Shown here one piece after another: positions 1 through 7,721 of a DNA stretch of 33,261 nucleotides. The stretch covers positions 1-33,261 of the forward strand of contig NZ_POQU01000040.1 in the NCBI RefSeq assembly GCF_002938425.1, written 5' to 3'. Positions within the stretch are counted from its first letter, which is position 1; each line of letters opens with the position of its first letter. Source of the DNA: Blastococcus atacamensis. GTDB taxonomy: Bacteria > Actinomycetota > Actinomycetes > Mycobacteriales > Geodermatophilaceae. The notes beneath the pieces are model-generated. The model made no database searches. It had not been told where the DNA came from and was given only the letters and a program-made list of their open reading frames with translations. A program made the translations under genes and the position numbers.

Positions 1-19
1 AGATGTGTCTAAGAGGCAG
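1..19 (+). other. Nextera/Tn5 mosaic-end adapter remnant
   Basis: The first 19 bases match the Tn5 mosaic end AGATGTGTATAAGAGACAG at 17 of 19 positions (differences at positions 9 and 16). The match sits exactly at the first base of the window. This is best read as library adapter left on a contig end, not as genomic DNA or a natural Tn5 end. Any reading frame starting here, such as the ATG at position 3, is an artefact. Confidence 0.88.
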
Positions 20-65
20 ACGCTCCCCCCGCCGGTGCCGGAGGTGCACCCGGGGAGGAGCGGTC

Positions 66-257
66 GTGGGCGCATCGGGCCGGGACCACGTCGTCGAGTA
101 CCGGGGGGACCCGGCCACCGCCCTGCGGGAACTGCGCGAGGAGGTGCTGGCGTCGGGCGACTTCCTCTGGGAGGAGAACAGCGGCCGCTACCAGCTGCTG
201 TTGTTCACCGACGGCCGGCGCACCCACATCGCCTTCTGGAGCGCGTCCGGCGACTGA
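66..257 (+). CDS. small hypothetical protein, 63 aa
   Basis: Product unknown; I do not recognise a family. The start is GTG at 66, chosen because GGAGGAG at 54-60 lies five bases upstream as a ribosome binding site, whereas the in-frame ATG at position 3 is inside adapter sequence. The 63-residue product is soluble-looking: an acidic amphipathic helix (ATALRELREEVLASGDF) followed by a probable two-strand hairpin (GRYQLLLFTDGRRTHIAFW). No signal peptide, membrane segment or metal motif is visible. It converges on nucS, whose stop codon is six bases away. It is probably complete because its ribosome binding site lies inside the window. Confidence 0.7.
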   Translation: MGASGRDHVVEYRGDPATALRELREEVLASGDFLWEENSGRYQLLLFTDGRRTHIAFWSASGD

Positions 258-263
258 ACCGGG

Positions 264-935
264 TCAGAACAGGCGCTGGGTCGGGTCGTCGGTGCCCTTG
301 AGCACCGCATAGTCGACGGTCACGCAGTCGATGCCACGGTCGGCGGCCAGCACCCGCGCCTGCGGCTTGATCTCCTGGGCGGCGAACACCCCGCGCACGG
401 GCGCCAGCAGCGGATCCCGGTTGAGCAGCTCGAGGTAGCGGGTCAGCTGCTCGACGCCATCGATCTCCCCGCGCCGCTTGATCTCCACGGCGACGACCTT
501 GCCGTCGGCGTCCCGGCAGAGCAGGTCCACCGGCCCGATCGCCGTCGGGTACTCACGGCGGACCAGCGACCACCCGGCGCCGAAGGTCTCGACGTGCAGC
601 GCCAGCAGGCGCTGGAGCTCCGCCTCGACGCCGTCCTTCTGCAGGCCCGGGTCGACCCCGAGCTCGTGGGCGTGGTCGTGCAGCACCTGCTCGATGCTGA
701 TGATGAGCTGCTCCCCGGCCTTGTTGGTCACCGTCCAGGTGCCCGCGCCGTCGGTGAGCTCCTCCTCGAGGCGGCAGGGCGGGCTCATCCAGTTCAACGG
801 CTTGTAGGCGCGGTCGTCGGCGTGGATCGACACCGAGCCGTCGGCCTTGACCAGCAGCAGACGGGTCGCCATGGGCAGGTGGGCGGTGAGCCGGCCGATG
901 TAGTCGACCGAGCAACGAGCGATGACCAGACGCAC
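264..935 (-). CDS. nucS: mismatch-specific endonuclease NucS/EndoMS
   Basis: NucS cuts both strands at mismatched bases and provides mismatch repair in actinobacteria and archaea that lack MutS/MutL. The 223-residue product closely follows the mycobacterial protein (about 226 aa), with the N-terminal stretch [19 protein letters not shown] and KPLNWMSPP at residues 45-53. The C-terminal nuclease domain holds GPVDLLCRD (Asp137), [11 protein letters not shown] (Glu151, Lys153) and QLTRY (Gln163 to Tyr167), the PD-(D/E)XK-type active site. The protein ends in QRLF, matching the short C-terminal beta-clamp-binding motif reported for actinobacterial NucS. The GTG at 935 (VRLVIARC) was chosen because it aligns with homologues; longer in-frame extensions are low-complexity and run into the divergent gene. 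No strong ribosome binding site is visible before it. Confidence 0.95.
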   Translation of the reverse strand: MRLVIARCSVDYIGRLTAHLPMATRLLLVKADGSVSIHADDRAYKPLNWMSPPCRLEEELTDGAGTWTVTNKAGEQLIISIEQVLHDHAHELGVDPGLQKDGVEAELQRLLALHVETFGAGWSLVRREYPTAIGPVDLLCRDADGKVVAVEIKRRGEIDGVEQLTRYLELLNRDPLLAPVRGVFAAQEIKPQARVLAADRGIDCVTVDYAVLKGTDDPTQRLF

Positions 936-1044
936 GGGCGCCGACGGTACCGGTCGGCCCCCACGCCTGCGCCGACCCGGGGATTCCGGAAGTAATCGGC
1001 CCGGAACGTGGTGTCGGACGCCACAGCGGGTCGAGAATGACACC

Positions 1045-2226
1045 GTGGAAGACGGCACCGGGCTGGACGGCGACTGGGTGCACTGGCTCCTCGACGCGGC
1101 CCGCAGCCGATTGGGCATGGACGTCGCCTGGGTCTCGCTCTTCACCGAGGGCCGTCAGCTGATCACTTCCGCCGTGGGCGACCTCGCGGCCATGAACGTG
1201 GTCGAGGGGATGAGCGCCCCGCTGGAGGGCTCGTACTGCGTGCGCGTGCTCAGCGGCCTCCTGCCACCCGTGGTCACCGGCGCGACCCGCGACCCCCGGA
1301 CGCGCGACCTCGAGGTCACCGCCGACCTGAACATCGGCTCCTACGTCGGCGCCCCGGTGCGGGACGCCGACCACCGCCCGGTCGGGATGCTGTGCTGCGT
1401 CAGCCGCGACTCCGGCACGCACCTGGACGCCGATTCGGCACGGACGGTCGAACTGCTCGCCGACCTCATCAGCGACCACCTGCGCGGCGGTTCCGTGGCG
1501 GCCGCGCGCGACCTGGCGGCCCGGCGCGACCGCCTGCGCTCGTTCCTCGCCCGCGGCTCCGTCGTCACCCACCTGCAGCCGGTCGTGGACATGACCACCC
1601 ACGACGTCGTCGGCCACGAAGCGCTCAGCCGCTTCCCCGGCTGGCAGGGTCCCGGCACGGCCGGCCTCTTCAGCGAGGCCGCCGCGGTCGGGCTCGGGGT
1701 GGAGTTGGAGGAGATCGCCGCGCGCGCCGCGCTGGAGGTGGCCCGGACGCTGCCGGCCGGCCTGACGCTTGCGGTCAACCTCTCCCCCGAGGCGCTGACC
1801 TGCGACACGGTGATGGACCTGCTCCTCGACCACCGCGACTGCGCCTTGGCCGTGGAGATCACCGAACACAGCCGGATCGACGACTACGCCGGCGTCCTGG
1901 TGTCCACCGAGCGGCTGCGGGCCTCGGGGATCGGCGTCAGCGTGGACGACGCCGGCACCGGCTACGCGAGTCTGCGGCACATCCTGCGGCTGCGACCCGA
2001 CGTCATCAAGCTCGACATCGGCCTGGTCATGGGGCTGCAGGACGACCCCGCCCGCCAGGCGATGACCTCGGCGATGGTCGCGTTCGCCGGCGAGACGGGC
2101 GCCCGGCTCGTGGCAGAGGGCGTCGAGAAGGAGGCCGAGCGGGAGGCGCTGCTGTCCCGCGGCGTCCGCTACGGGCAGGGCTACCTGTTCGGCCGCCCCC
2201 GTCCGGCCTACGACCTCGTGGCGTGA
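1045..2226 (+). CDS. GAF-EAL cyclic-di-GMP phosphodiesterase
   Basis: This is a predicted cytoplasmic phosphodiesterase that linearises c-di-GMP under control of a sensory GAF domain. The GTG start at 1045 gives 393 residues; upstream in-frame sequence is basic low-complexity without homology. The GAF domain spans about residues 8-145, with an [21 protein letters not shown]-like core. The EAL domain spans about 165-390. The catalytic set looks intact: Glu192 in the EAL motif, Asn245 (NLSP), Glu271 (EITE), Asp301/Asp302 (DDAGTG), Lys322 (IKLD), Glu358 (AEGVE) and Gln378 (GQGYLFGRP). There is no GGDEF domain and no membrane segment. Its stop overlaps the GTG of the following lipoprotein gene (GTGA), suggesting translational coupling. 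The GAF ligand cannot be told from sequence. Confidence 0.9.
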   Translation: MEDGTGLDGDWVHWLLDAARSRLGMDVAWVSLFTEGRQLITSAVGDLAAMNVVEGMSAPLEGSYCVRVLSGLLPPVVTGATRDPRTRDLEVTADLNIGSYVGAPVRDADHRPVGMLCCVSRDSGTHLDADSARTVELLADLISDHLRGGSVAAARDLAARRDRLRSFLARGSVVTHLQPVVDMTTHDVVGHEALSRFPGWQGPGTAGLFSEAAAVGLGVELEEIAARAALEVARTLPAGLTLAVNLSPEALTCDTVMDLLLDHRDCALAVEITEHSRIDDYAGVLVSTERLRASGIGVSVDDAGTGYASLRHILRLRPDVIKLDIGLVMGLQDDPARQAMTSAMVAFAGETGARLVAEGVEKEAEREALLSRGVRYGQGYLFGRPRPAYDLVA

Positions 2227-3104
2227 GCGGCTCCGCTCTGCGCCGGGGCGCTGCCACCGGCGCACTGGTCCTGCTCCTCGGAGCCTGCACCGGCTCCGAG
2301 GCGGGTCGCGCTCCCGAGGGATCACCGGCCCCCCGACCCGAGGGCCCGGCGGCCGTCGTGCTGAAGGTCGAGGAGGTCGGCGGCTACGTGCCGGCCGCCT
2401 ATGCCGTGGCACGCCTGCCCACCGTCACCGTGTACTCCGACGGCCGGGTGCTCACCCGCGCCCCCGGCCCGGCGCAGTTCCCGGAGCCCGCGATCACCGC
2501 CCTGCAGGTGCACCGCGTCGATCGGGAGGGCTTGCGGGAACTGGTGGAACTGGCCGTCGAGGCCGGGGTGACCGAGAGCGGTGACCTGGGCGCGCCGTCG
2601 GTCACCGATCTGCCCGACACCCGGTTCGAGCTGCACGCCGGCGCGCACGACGCCACCCGCCAGGTGTACGCGCTCGGCATCGGATCGGGCCCGGACCGCG
2701 ACGGCCGCTACGGCCTGACGCCGGAGCAGGCGGACGCCCGCGAGCGGCTGTCGCGGCTGATCGAGCAGGTGCAGGACCTGCCCACCGGCCTCGAGGCCGG
2801 AGAGGTGAGCGGCCCGGAGCCGTACGCCGCCGATGCGGTCGCCGCCGTCGCCTCCGAGTACGTCGAGCCGGTGGACGACCAGCCCCGGGACCAGGCCTGG
2901 CCGGGACCACCCCTGGGGGCCGGCGACCCCGGCGTCGCCGAGTGCGTCCTGGTCACGGGCGACCAGGTCAGCACCGTGCTGGCGGCCGCCGCCTCCGCCA
3001 CCGACCGCACCCCCTGGACGACGGCCGACGGCCGGCGGTGGTCGGTGCTGCTCCGCCCGCTGCTGCCGCACGAGTCCGGCTGCGATGACCTGCCGCGGGG
3101 ATGA
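2223..3104 (+). CDS. predicted lipoprotein, 293 aa
   Basis: Function unknown. The N terminus is a lipoprotein signal peptide: a short basic start (RR at residues 8-9), a hydrophobic run (ALVLLL) and the lipobox LGAC, so the mature protein should be lipid-anchored at Cys. A Pro/Gly/Glu-rich linker follows, then a mixed alpha/beta region with no motif I recognise. The GTG start at 2223 overlaps the stop of the EAL gene by four bases (GTGA), so the two are almost certainly co-transcribed. The gene ends just before a strong hairpin at 3109. An envelope protein paired with a c-di-GMP enzyme could be an envelope sensor or effector, but that is inference from neighbourhood only. Confidence 0.75.
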   Translation: MSGSALRRGAATGALVLLLGACTGSEAGRAPEGSPAPRPEGPAAVVLKVEEVGGYVPAAYAVARLPTVTVYSDGRVLTRAPGPAQFPEPAITALQVHRVDREGLRELVELAVEAGVTESGDLGAPSVTDLPDTRFELHAGAHDATRQVYALGIGSGPDRDGRYGLTPEQADARERLSRLIEQVQDLPTGLEAGEVSGPEPYAADAVAAVASEYVEPVDDQPRDQAWPGPPLGAGDPGVAECVLVTGDQVSTVLAAAASATDRTPWTTADGRRWSVLLRPLLPHESGCDDLPRG

Positions 3105-3108
3105 CGCA

Positions 3109-3140
3109 CGGGCCCGGACCTCCGAGGAGGTCCGGGCCCG
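3109..3140. terminator. bidirectional hairpin terminator
   Basis: A perfect 15-base inverted repeat, CGGGCCCGGACCTCC at 3109-3123 and its complement at 3126-3140, lies between two convergent genes: the lipoprotein (ends 3104) and the symporter (ends 3196). There is no U-tract on either side, as is common in high-GC actinobacteria. Confidence 0.8.
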
Positions 3141-3195
3141 CCCCCTGCAGGGCCCCGCCGCGAGCGTGCGAGCGGTGGGGGGCAAGGGTGTTCTT

Positions 3196-4554
3196 TCAGG
3201 CTGTGACGGGCCGGCGCAGGTCGGCGTCGACGCCGTCCTGCTCCTCCACCGTTGCCAGCGGCTCGACCGGCGAGGTCGAGTCGTACCGCTGGAGGTCGAG
3301 GATCCCCTCGCGCCTGGCCACGATGGTCGGGACCAGCGCCTGGCCGGCCACGTTCACCGCGGTGCGGCCCATGTCCAGGATCGGGTCGATCGCCAGCAGC
3401 AGGCCGACGCCGGCCAGCGGCAGACCCAGGGTCGACAGCGTCAGGGTCAGCATGACCACCGCACCGGTGACGCCGGCGGTCGCGGCCGAGCCGATGACCG
3501 ACACCAGCGCGATGAGCAGGTAGTCGGTGATCGACAGGTCCACACCGAAGAACTGGGCGACGAAGATCGCCGCGAGCGCCGGGTAGATCGCGGCGCAGCC
3601 GTCCATCTTCGTCGTCGCGCCCAGCGGCACGGCGAACGAGGCGTAGGACCGCGGGACGCCGAGGTTCTGCTCGGTCACCCGCTCGGTCACCGGCAGGGCG
3701 CCGATCGAGGAGCGGGAGACGAAGGCGAGTTGGATGGCCGGCCACGCGCCGGCGAACCACCGCAGCGGCGAGAGGCCGTGGGCCTTGAGCAGCACCGGGT
3801 AGACGACGAACAGCACCAGGGCCAGGCCGGCGTAGACGGCACCGGCGAAGACGCCGAGCGAGCCGAGGGACTCCCAGCCGTAGCTGGCGACGGCGTTGCC
3901 GATCAGGCCGACGGTGCCGATGGGGGCCAGGAGGATGACCCACCACAGCACCTTCTGCACGATCGCCAGGGCGGAGCGGACGAAGCCCAGGAACGGCTCG
4001 GCGGCCGGACCGACCTTGAGGACGGCGACGCCGATGGCGATCGAGATGACGATCAGCTGCAGCACGTTGAACGACAGGCCCACCGAGCCGTCGCTACCGG
4101 CGGAGGCCTGCAGGCCGAGGATGTTGCCCGGGACGAGGCCGGTGAGGAAGTCCCACCAGCCGCCGGTCGTGGCCGGGGCCTCGGCGGCGGCCGCGTCGAC
4201 CGAGCTGTTGCGGCCGGGCTGGGTGAGCAGACCCAGGCCGATGCCGATGGCGACGGCGATGAGTGCGGTGATGCCGAACCACAGCAGCGTCTGGCCGGCC
4301 AGGCGGGCGGCGTTGGACACCTGCTTGAGGTTGGCGATCGAGACGATGACGGCGGTGACGATCAGCGGCGGCACCAGCGCCTTGAGGAGCGCGACGAAGC
4401 TGCTGCCGATGGTCTGGAGGGTGCTGGTGAGCCAGTTCGGCGTCCCGTCGGAGACGGGGCCGAGCTCGCGGGCGGCGAGGCCGAGGGCCACGCCGACGAC
4501 GAGCGCGAGGAGTACCTGTGCCGCGAAGGGCACACGGCGGAGACGAGCGAGCAC
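3196..4554 (-). CDS. DAACS-family dicarboxylate/amino acid symporter
   Basis: This is a multi-spanning inner-membrane carrier of the glutamate/dicarboxylate:cation symporter fold, 452 residues. Family landmarks are the serine-rich hairpin SRSSIGALP (residues 280-288) and the substrate-site helix DPILDMGRTAVNVAG (390-404), holding Asp394, Arg397, Thr398 and Asn401. The unwound helix normally reading NMDGT is KMDGC here (316-320), and the position equal to archaeal GltPh Asp405 is Gln405. Both positions ligate sodium in characterised homologues, so cation coupling may differ; substrate is unassigned. The GTG at 4554 starts directly before the first hydrophobic segment; no good ribosome binding site is visible. 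It appears monocistronic, with a terminator downstream at 3109-3140 and a pseudogene on the opposite strand upstream. Confidence 0.9.
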   Translation of the reverse strand: MLARLRRVPFAAQVLLALVVGVALGLAARELGPVSDGTPNWLTSTLQTIGSSFVALLKALVPPLIVTAVIVSIANLKQVSNAARLAGQTLLWFGITALIAVAIGIGLGLLTQPGRNSSVDAAAAEAPATTGGWWDFLTGLVPGNILGLQASAGSDGSVGLSFNVLQLIVISIAIGVAVLKVGPAAEPFLGFVRSALAIVQKVLWWVILLAPIGTVGLIGNAVASYGWESLGSLGVFAGAVYAGLALVLFVVYPVLLKAHGLSPLRWFAGAWPAIQLAFVSRSSIGALPVTERVTEQNLGVPRSYASFAVPLGATTKMDGCAAIYPALAAIFVAQFFGVDLSITDYLLIALVSVIGSAATAGVTGAVVMLTLTLSTLGLPLAGVGLLLAIDPILDMGRTAVNVAGQALVPTIVARREGILDLQRYDSTSPVEPLATVEEQDGVDADLRRPVTA

Positions 4555-4741
4555 GAAGGTTGGTCCGTTCAGGGAGGGGTCGGGCGGATCGGGGGTGGAG
4601 TCAGCCCCGACAGCGGCCCGCGGTGACGCGGCAGTGGTCGACGGTCCGCCGCCGCGTCAGGTCCCAGACGTTCTGCACGGGGTGATCAAGGGTCCCGGTG
4701 GGCCGGTTCTTCCCGACGTGCGGCGGCTCACCGCGAGCCGT

Positions 4742-5254
4742 CCCCTGATCGTGATCGCCGGGGACTGCACCGGGGCCATCGCCACTGCGCAGGGCCTCAT
4801 CGCCGGCCAGCTGCCGGGCCGCCTCAGCAGCCTCTACGCGGCCATCCGCGGCTGGGCACCGAGGCCACCGTCGTCGTCGCCGGGTACCCGAGGGCGACGA
4901 GACCCGGCTCGACGGGCTGGCCGACCTGCTCAACGCCGTATCTCCACCGCCGCGTCCGCCGCGGGGCCGGCTTCGCCGATCCGACCACGGCCTTCCTCGG
5001 CCACGCCGTCTGCGACGACGTGGAGTGGGTCGACGGCCTGTCCGGCCCGATCGCCGAGGCATACCACCCGAACCGGCCCGGGCACTCCGCCGGTCACGCG
5101 CCGCTGGTCGGCACCCGGCTGACCGGCTCGACCGGGACGGCGACCGTGACGGTGCTGCGGACGGCCGAGGCGAGCCGGGGTCGACCTGACCAGCCGGGCG
5201 AGCATCGACGGTGCCGACGCGCGCTACGCGGCAGCGCAGGCGGCCGCGGGCTGA
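4742..5254 (+). pseudogene. degraded SGNH/GDSL hydrolase remnant
   Basis: A secreted SGNH-type hydrolase can be reassembled only by changing frame four times. Frame 2 reads PLIVIAGDCTGAIATAQGLI and RLSSLYAAIR (from 4742). Frame 1 reads GTEATVVVAGYPR (4855-4893). Frame 3 reads GDETRLDGLADLLNAV (4893-4940). Frame 1 then reads FADPTTAFLGHAVCDD, WVDGLSGPIAEAYHPNRPGH and LVGTRLTG (from about 4969). Frame 2 closes with VDLTSRASIDGADARYAAAQ and the stop at 5252-5254. The C-terminal HPN triad histidine region survives, while the N-terminal GDS block and signal peptide are missing. That many shifts, plus loss of the 5' half, points to true decay rather than one sequencing error. Bases 4555-4741 between it and the symporter hold nothing I can identify. 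Confidence 0.82.
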
Positions 5255-5261
5255 CGCCGTC

Positions 5262-5296
5262 CGGGCCGGGGAGGGGATCGCCGCCTCCCCGGCCCG
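5262..5296. terminator. hairpin terminator downstream of meaA
   Basis: The inverted repeat CGGGCCGGGGAGG (5262-5274) and its perfect complement (5284-5296) flank a nine-base loop. It lies six bases past the meaA stop on the minus strand and eight bases after the end of the hydrolase remnant on the plus strand, so it could stop transcripts from both. Confidence 0.75.
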
Positions 5297-5301
5297 CTCC
5301 G

Positions 5302-7320
5302 TCAGACGGAGGCGGGGACCAAGGCGTCGAGGCCGTGGGCCTCGCGGACGACGTCCACGACCTGGCCCATGATGTCGTTCAGCCCGAAGTCCTTGGGCGT
5401 GAAGACCCGGGCCACGCCCTGCTCGCGCAGCCGGCGCGCGTCGCTGTCGGGGATGATCCCGCCGACGACGACCGGGACGTCGTCCAGACCGGCGTCCTTG
5501 AGTCCCTGGAGGACCGCGGGCACGACCTGCAGGTGCGAGCCGGACAGCACCGAGAGCCCGACGACGTGCACGTCCTCCTCGACGGCGGCGGACACGATCT
5601 GCGCCGGCGTGAGGCGGATGCCCTGGTAGATGACCTCGAACCCGGCGTCCCGGGCCCGCACGGCGATCTGCTCCGCACCGTTGGAGTGCCCGTCCAGGCC
5701 CGGCTTCCCGACCAGGAAGCGCAGCCGCCCGCCGATCTCCTCACCGGTGGCCCGCACCCGCTCGCGGACCCCGAGGAGGCTCTCGTCGGCCTCGCCGCCG
5801 CCGGACGCCGCGGAGACGCCGGTCGGTGCCCGGTACTCGCCGAAGACCTCGCGCAGCACCCCCGACCACTCCCCCGTCGTGACGCCGGCGCGGGCGCACT
5901 CCAGCGTCGCAGGCATGAGGTTCACGTCCGACGCCGCCGCCTCGCGCAGGGCGTCCAGCGCCTTCTGCACCGGCTCGGGGTCGCGCTCGGCGCGCCACGT
6001 CCGGACCGCCTCCTGGGCGGCGGCCTCCACGGCCGGGTCGACCGTCATGATCGCGGTGTCCAGGTCGGCGGTCAGCGGGTTGGGCTCGGTGGTGTCGAAC
6101 CTGTTGACGCCGACGACGACGTCCTCACCGTTCTCCATGCGCCGGCGCCGCTCGGCCAGCGAGCCGACGAGCTGGCCCTTCATGTAGCCGGACTCGACCG
6201 CGGCCACGGCGCCGCCCATGTCCTGCACGCGGGCGATCTCGGCGCGGGCCCCCTCGAGGATGTCCGCGACCTTCTTCTCGACGACGACCGACCCGGTGAA
6301 CAGGTCCTCGTACTCGAGCAGGTCGGTCTCGTAGGCCAGCACCTGCTGGAGCCGCAGCGACCACTGCTGGTCCCACGGCCGGGGCAGCCCGAGCGCCTCG
6401 TTCCAGGCCGGCAGCTGCACGGCGCGGGCGCGCGAGTCGCGGGACAGCGTGACCGCCAGCATCTCCAGCACGATCCGCTGCACGTTGTTCTCCGGCTGCG
6501 CCTCGGTCAGGCCCAGCGAGTTGACCTGCACGCCGTAGCGGAAACGGCGGTGCTTGGGGTCCTCGACGCCGTAGCGCTCCTTCGTCAGCTCGTCCCAGAG
6601 CTGGGTGAAGGCGCGCATCTTGCACATCTCCTCCACGAAGCGGACTCCCGCGTTGACGAAGAACGAGATGCGCGCGACGACCTCGCCGAACTTCTCCTGC
6701 GGCACCTGGCCGGAGTCGCGCACGGAGTCCAGGACGGCGATGGCGGTGCTGATGGCGTAGGCGATCTCCTGCTCCGGTGTCGCCCCGGCCTCCTGCAGGT
6801 GGTAGCTGCAGATGTTGATCGGGTTCCACTTCGGCATGGTCGTCACCGTGTAGGCGACCATGTCGGTGATCAGCCGCATCGAGGGAGCCGGCGGGAAGAC
6901 GTAGGTCCCCCGCGACAGGTACTCCTTGATGATGTCGTTCTGGGTCGTGCCCGCCAGCTTGCTGACGTCGTGCCCGTGCTCCTCGGCGACGGCCTGGTAG
7001 AGCGCCAGCAGCCACATCGCGGTCGCGTTGATCGTCATCGACGTGTTCATCTCGTCGAGCGGGATGCCGTCGAAGAGCGCACGCATGTCGCCGATGTGCG
7101 TCACGGGGACGCCGACCTTGCCGACCTCGCCGACGGCGAGCTCGTCGTCGGGGTCGTAGCCGGTCTGCGTGGGCAGGTCGAAGGCGACCGAGAGACCGGT
7201 CTGGCCCTTGGCCAGGTTCCGGCGGTAGAGGGCGTTGGACTCGGCCGGCGAGGAGTGGCCGGCGTAGGTGCGCATGACCCAGGGGCGGTCGCGCTCCTTC
7301 GGCGATGAAGGGAACGGCAT
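5302..7320 (-). CDS. meaA: ethylmalonyl-CoA mutase MeaA (B12-dependent)
   Basis: MeaA rearranges (2R)-ethylmalonyl-CoA to methylsuccinyl-CoA using adenosylcobalamin, a step of the ethylmalonyl-CoA pathway for acetyl-CoA assimilation and for supply of C4/C5 CoA esters. The product is one chain of 672 residues carrying both the TIM-barrel mutase domain (about 10-520) and the C-terminal cobalamin-binding domain (about 535-672), with the axial histidine motif LDGHSNG (His545). Signatures TGLSVAFDLPTQTGYD, MNTSMTINATAMWLLALYQ and WNPINICSYHLQEAGAT are of the MeaA type; methylmalonyl-CoA mutase differs at these places (FDLATHRGYD, SMTMNGAVLP). The ATG at 7320 (MPFPSSPKERDRPW) was chosen over an upstream extension because it follows a promoter-like TACACT closely. 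The crotonyl-CoA carboxylase/reductase partner is not in this window. Confidence 0.92.
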   Translation of the reverse strand: MPFPSSPKERDRPWVMRTYAGHSSPAESNALYRRNLAKGQTGLSVAFDLPTQTGYDPDDELAVGEVGKVGVPVTHIGDMRALFDGIPLDEMNTSMTINATAMWLLALYQAVAEEHGHDVSKLAGTTQNDIIKEYLSRGTYVFPPAPSMRLITDMVAYTVTTMPKWNPINICSYHLQEAGATPEQEIAYAISTAIAVLDSVRDSGQVPQEKFGEVVARISFFVNAGVRFVEEMCKMRAFTQLWDELTKERYGVEDPKHRRFRYGVQVNSLGLTEAQPENNVQRIVLEMLAVTLSRDSRARAVQLPAWNEALGLPRPWDQQWSLRLQQVLAYETDLLEYEDLFTGSVVVEKKVADILEGARAEIARVQDMGGAVAAVESGYMKGQLVGSLAERRRRMENGEDVVVGVNRFDTTEPNPLTADLDTAIMTVDPAVEAAAQEAVRTWRAERDPEPVQKALDALREAAASDVNLMPATLECARAGVTTGEWSGVLREVFGEYRAPTGVSAASGGGEADESLLGVRERVRATGEEIGGRLRFLVGKPGLDGHSNGAEQIAVRARDAGFEVIYQGIRLTPAQIVSAAVEEDVHVVGLSVLSGSHLQVVPAVLQGLKDAGLDDVPVVVGGIIPDSDARRLREQGVARVFTPKDFGLNDIMGQVVDVVREAHGLDALVPASV

Positions 7321-7328
7321 ACCGGCGG

Positions 7329-7334
7329 AGTGTA
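7329..7334 (-). promoter_or_regulatory. -10 element of meaA promoter, near-leaderless
   Basis: Read on the minus strand, TACACT matches the actinobacterial TANNNT -10 consensus and ends eight bases before the meaA ATG. Transcription would start at or next to the start codon, giving a leaderless or near-leaderless mRNA, which fits the absence of a ribosome binding site. Confidence 0.5.
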
Positions 7335-7337
7335 GGG

Positions 7338-7357
7338 CTGTTACCGGCGAGTAGCAG
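7338..7357. promoter_or_regulatory. operator-like palindrome over meaA promoter
   Basis: CTGTTACCGGCGAGTAGCAG is an imperfect 20-base palindrome of form CTGnTACnnGCnnGTAnCAG (14 of 20 positions symmetrical). It sits immediately upstream of the meaA -10 element, where a regulator would cover the spacer and -35 region. Size and TAC...GTA arms resemble TetR-family operators; the regulator is not identified. Confidence 0.45.
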
Positions 7358-7415
7358 CTCCGCCGTGGGGAGGTGTGCGGTGGCACACTCGATCGAGGGT
7401 CCACGAGGAGGTGCC

Positions 7416-7721
7416 GTGCCGTACGACGCAGCAGGGCCGCTGGTGGCGGTCGTCGTCCTGGCGCTGCTGGCGCTGTTCACCCGGTGGGCCTTCGGCGGCC
7501 GCCCGACAGCGGCGCCGTCCCGCGACGACGACGGGCTGCTCACACGGGTCGCGACGCTCGGCCGCCGCGAGTCGGCGCTCCAGCTGCGCGCCCTGCTCTC
7601 CGATGCCGGGATCCGCTCGACCGTCCGCTTCCCCGGCGCGCACCGCGCCGAGGTGCTGGTCTTCCCCGAGGACGCCGACCGGGCCCGCGCGCTCGCGGTC
7701 TCCTTCAGCAACGAGGAGTGA
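7416..7721 (+). CDS. membrane-anchored DUF2007-like protein
   Basis: A 101-residue protein of unknown function. One N-terminal membrane segment (about residues 5-24, GPLVAVVVLALLALFTRWAF) precedes a small soluble domain. That domain, LLTRVATLGRRESALQLRAL, then LLSDAGIRSTVRF and EVLVFPEDADRARAL, has the beta-alpha-beta layout of DUF2007 (putative signal-transducing) proteins, which bring a helix next to a strand much like small metal- or nucleotide-sensing folds. The GTG at 7416 was chosen because AGGAGG at 7406-7411 lies four bases upstream; in-frame extension to 7305 would cross the meaA promoter. It is divergent from meaA and convergent with murA, its stop lying directly against that of murA. 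Confidence 0.72.
   Translation: MPYDAAGPLVAVVVLALLALFTRWAFGGRPTAAPSRDDDGLLTRVATLGRRESALQLRALLSDAGIRSTVRFPGAHRAEVLVFPEDADRARALAVSFSNEE

Noticed and set aside
1-19. A natural Tn5 or IS50 end
   Set aside because: Only the 19-base mosaic end is present with no transposase or target duplication, and it sits at the contig edge opposite a second adapter-like end; library adapter explains it.
936-1145. N-terminal extension of NucS
   Set aside because: The extra residues are Ser/Arg/Pro-rich, not found in family members, and overlap the divergent EAL gene's promoter and start.
4601-5062. Minus-strand frame of 153 residues upstream of the symporter
   Set aside because: Arg/Gly-rich and antisense to the hydrolase remnant; no start signal or family match.
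5020-7308. 762-residue open frame on the plus strand
   Set aside because: It is antisense to meaA in the mirrored codon phase; its sequence is His/Asp/Val/Gly-rich low complexity. Such mirror frames are expected at this GC content.
7372-7388. Inverted repeat GTGTGC-GGTG-GCACAC before the DUF2007-like gene
   Set aside because: Six-base arms are too short to separate from chance here; no link to a regulator or promoter element could be made.
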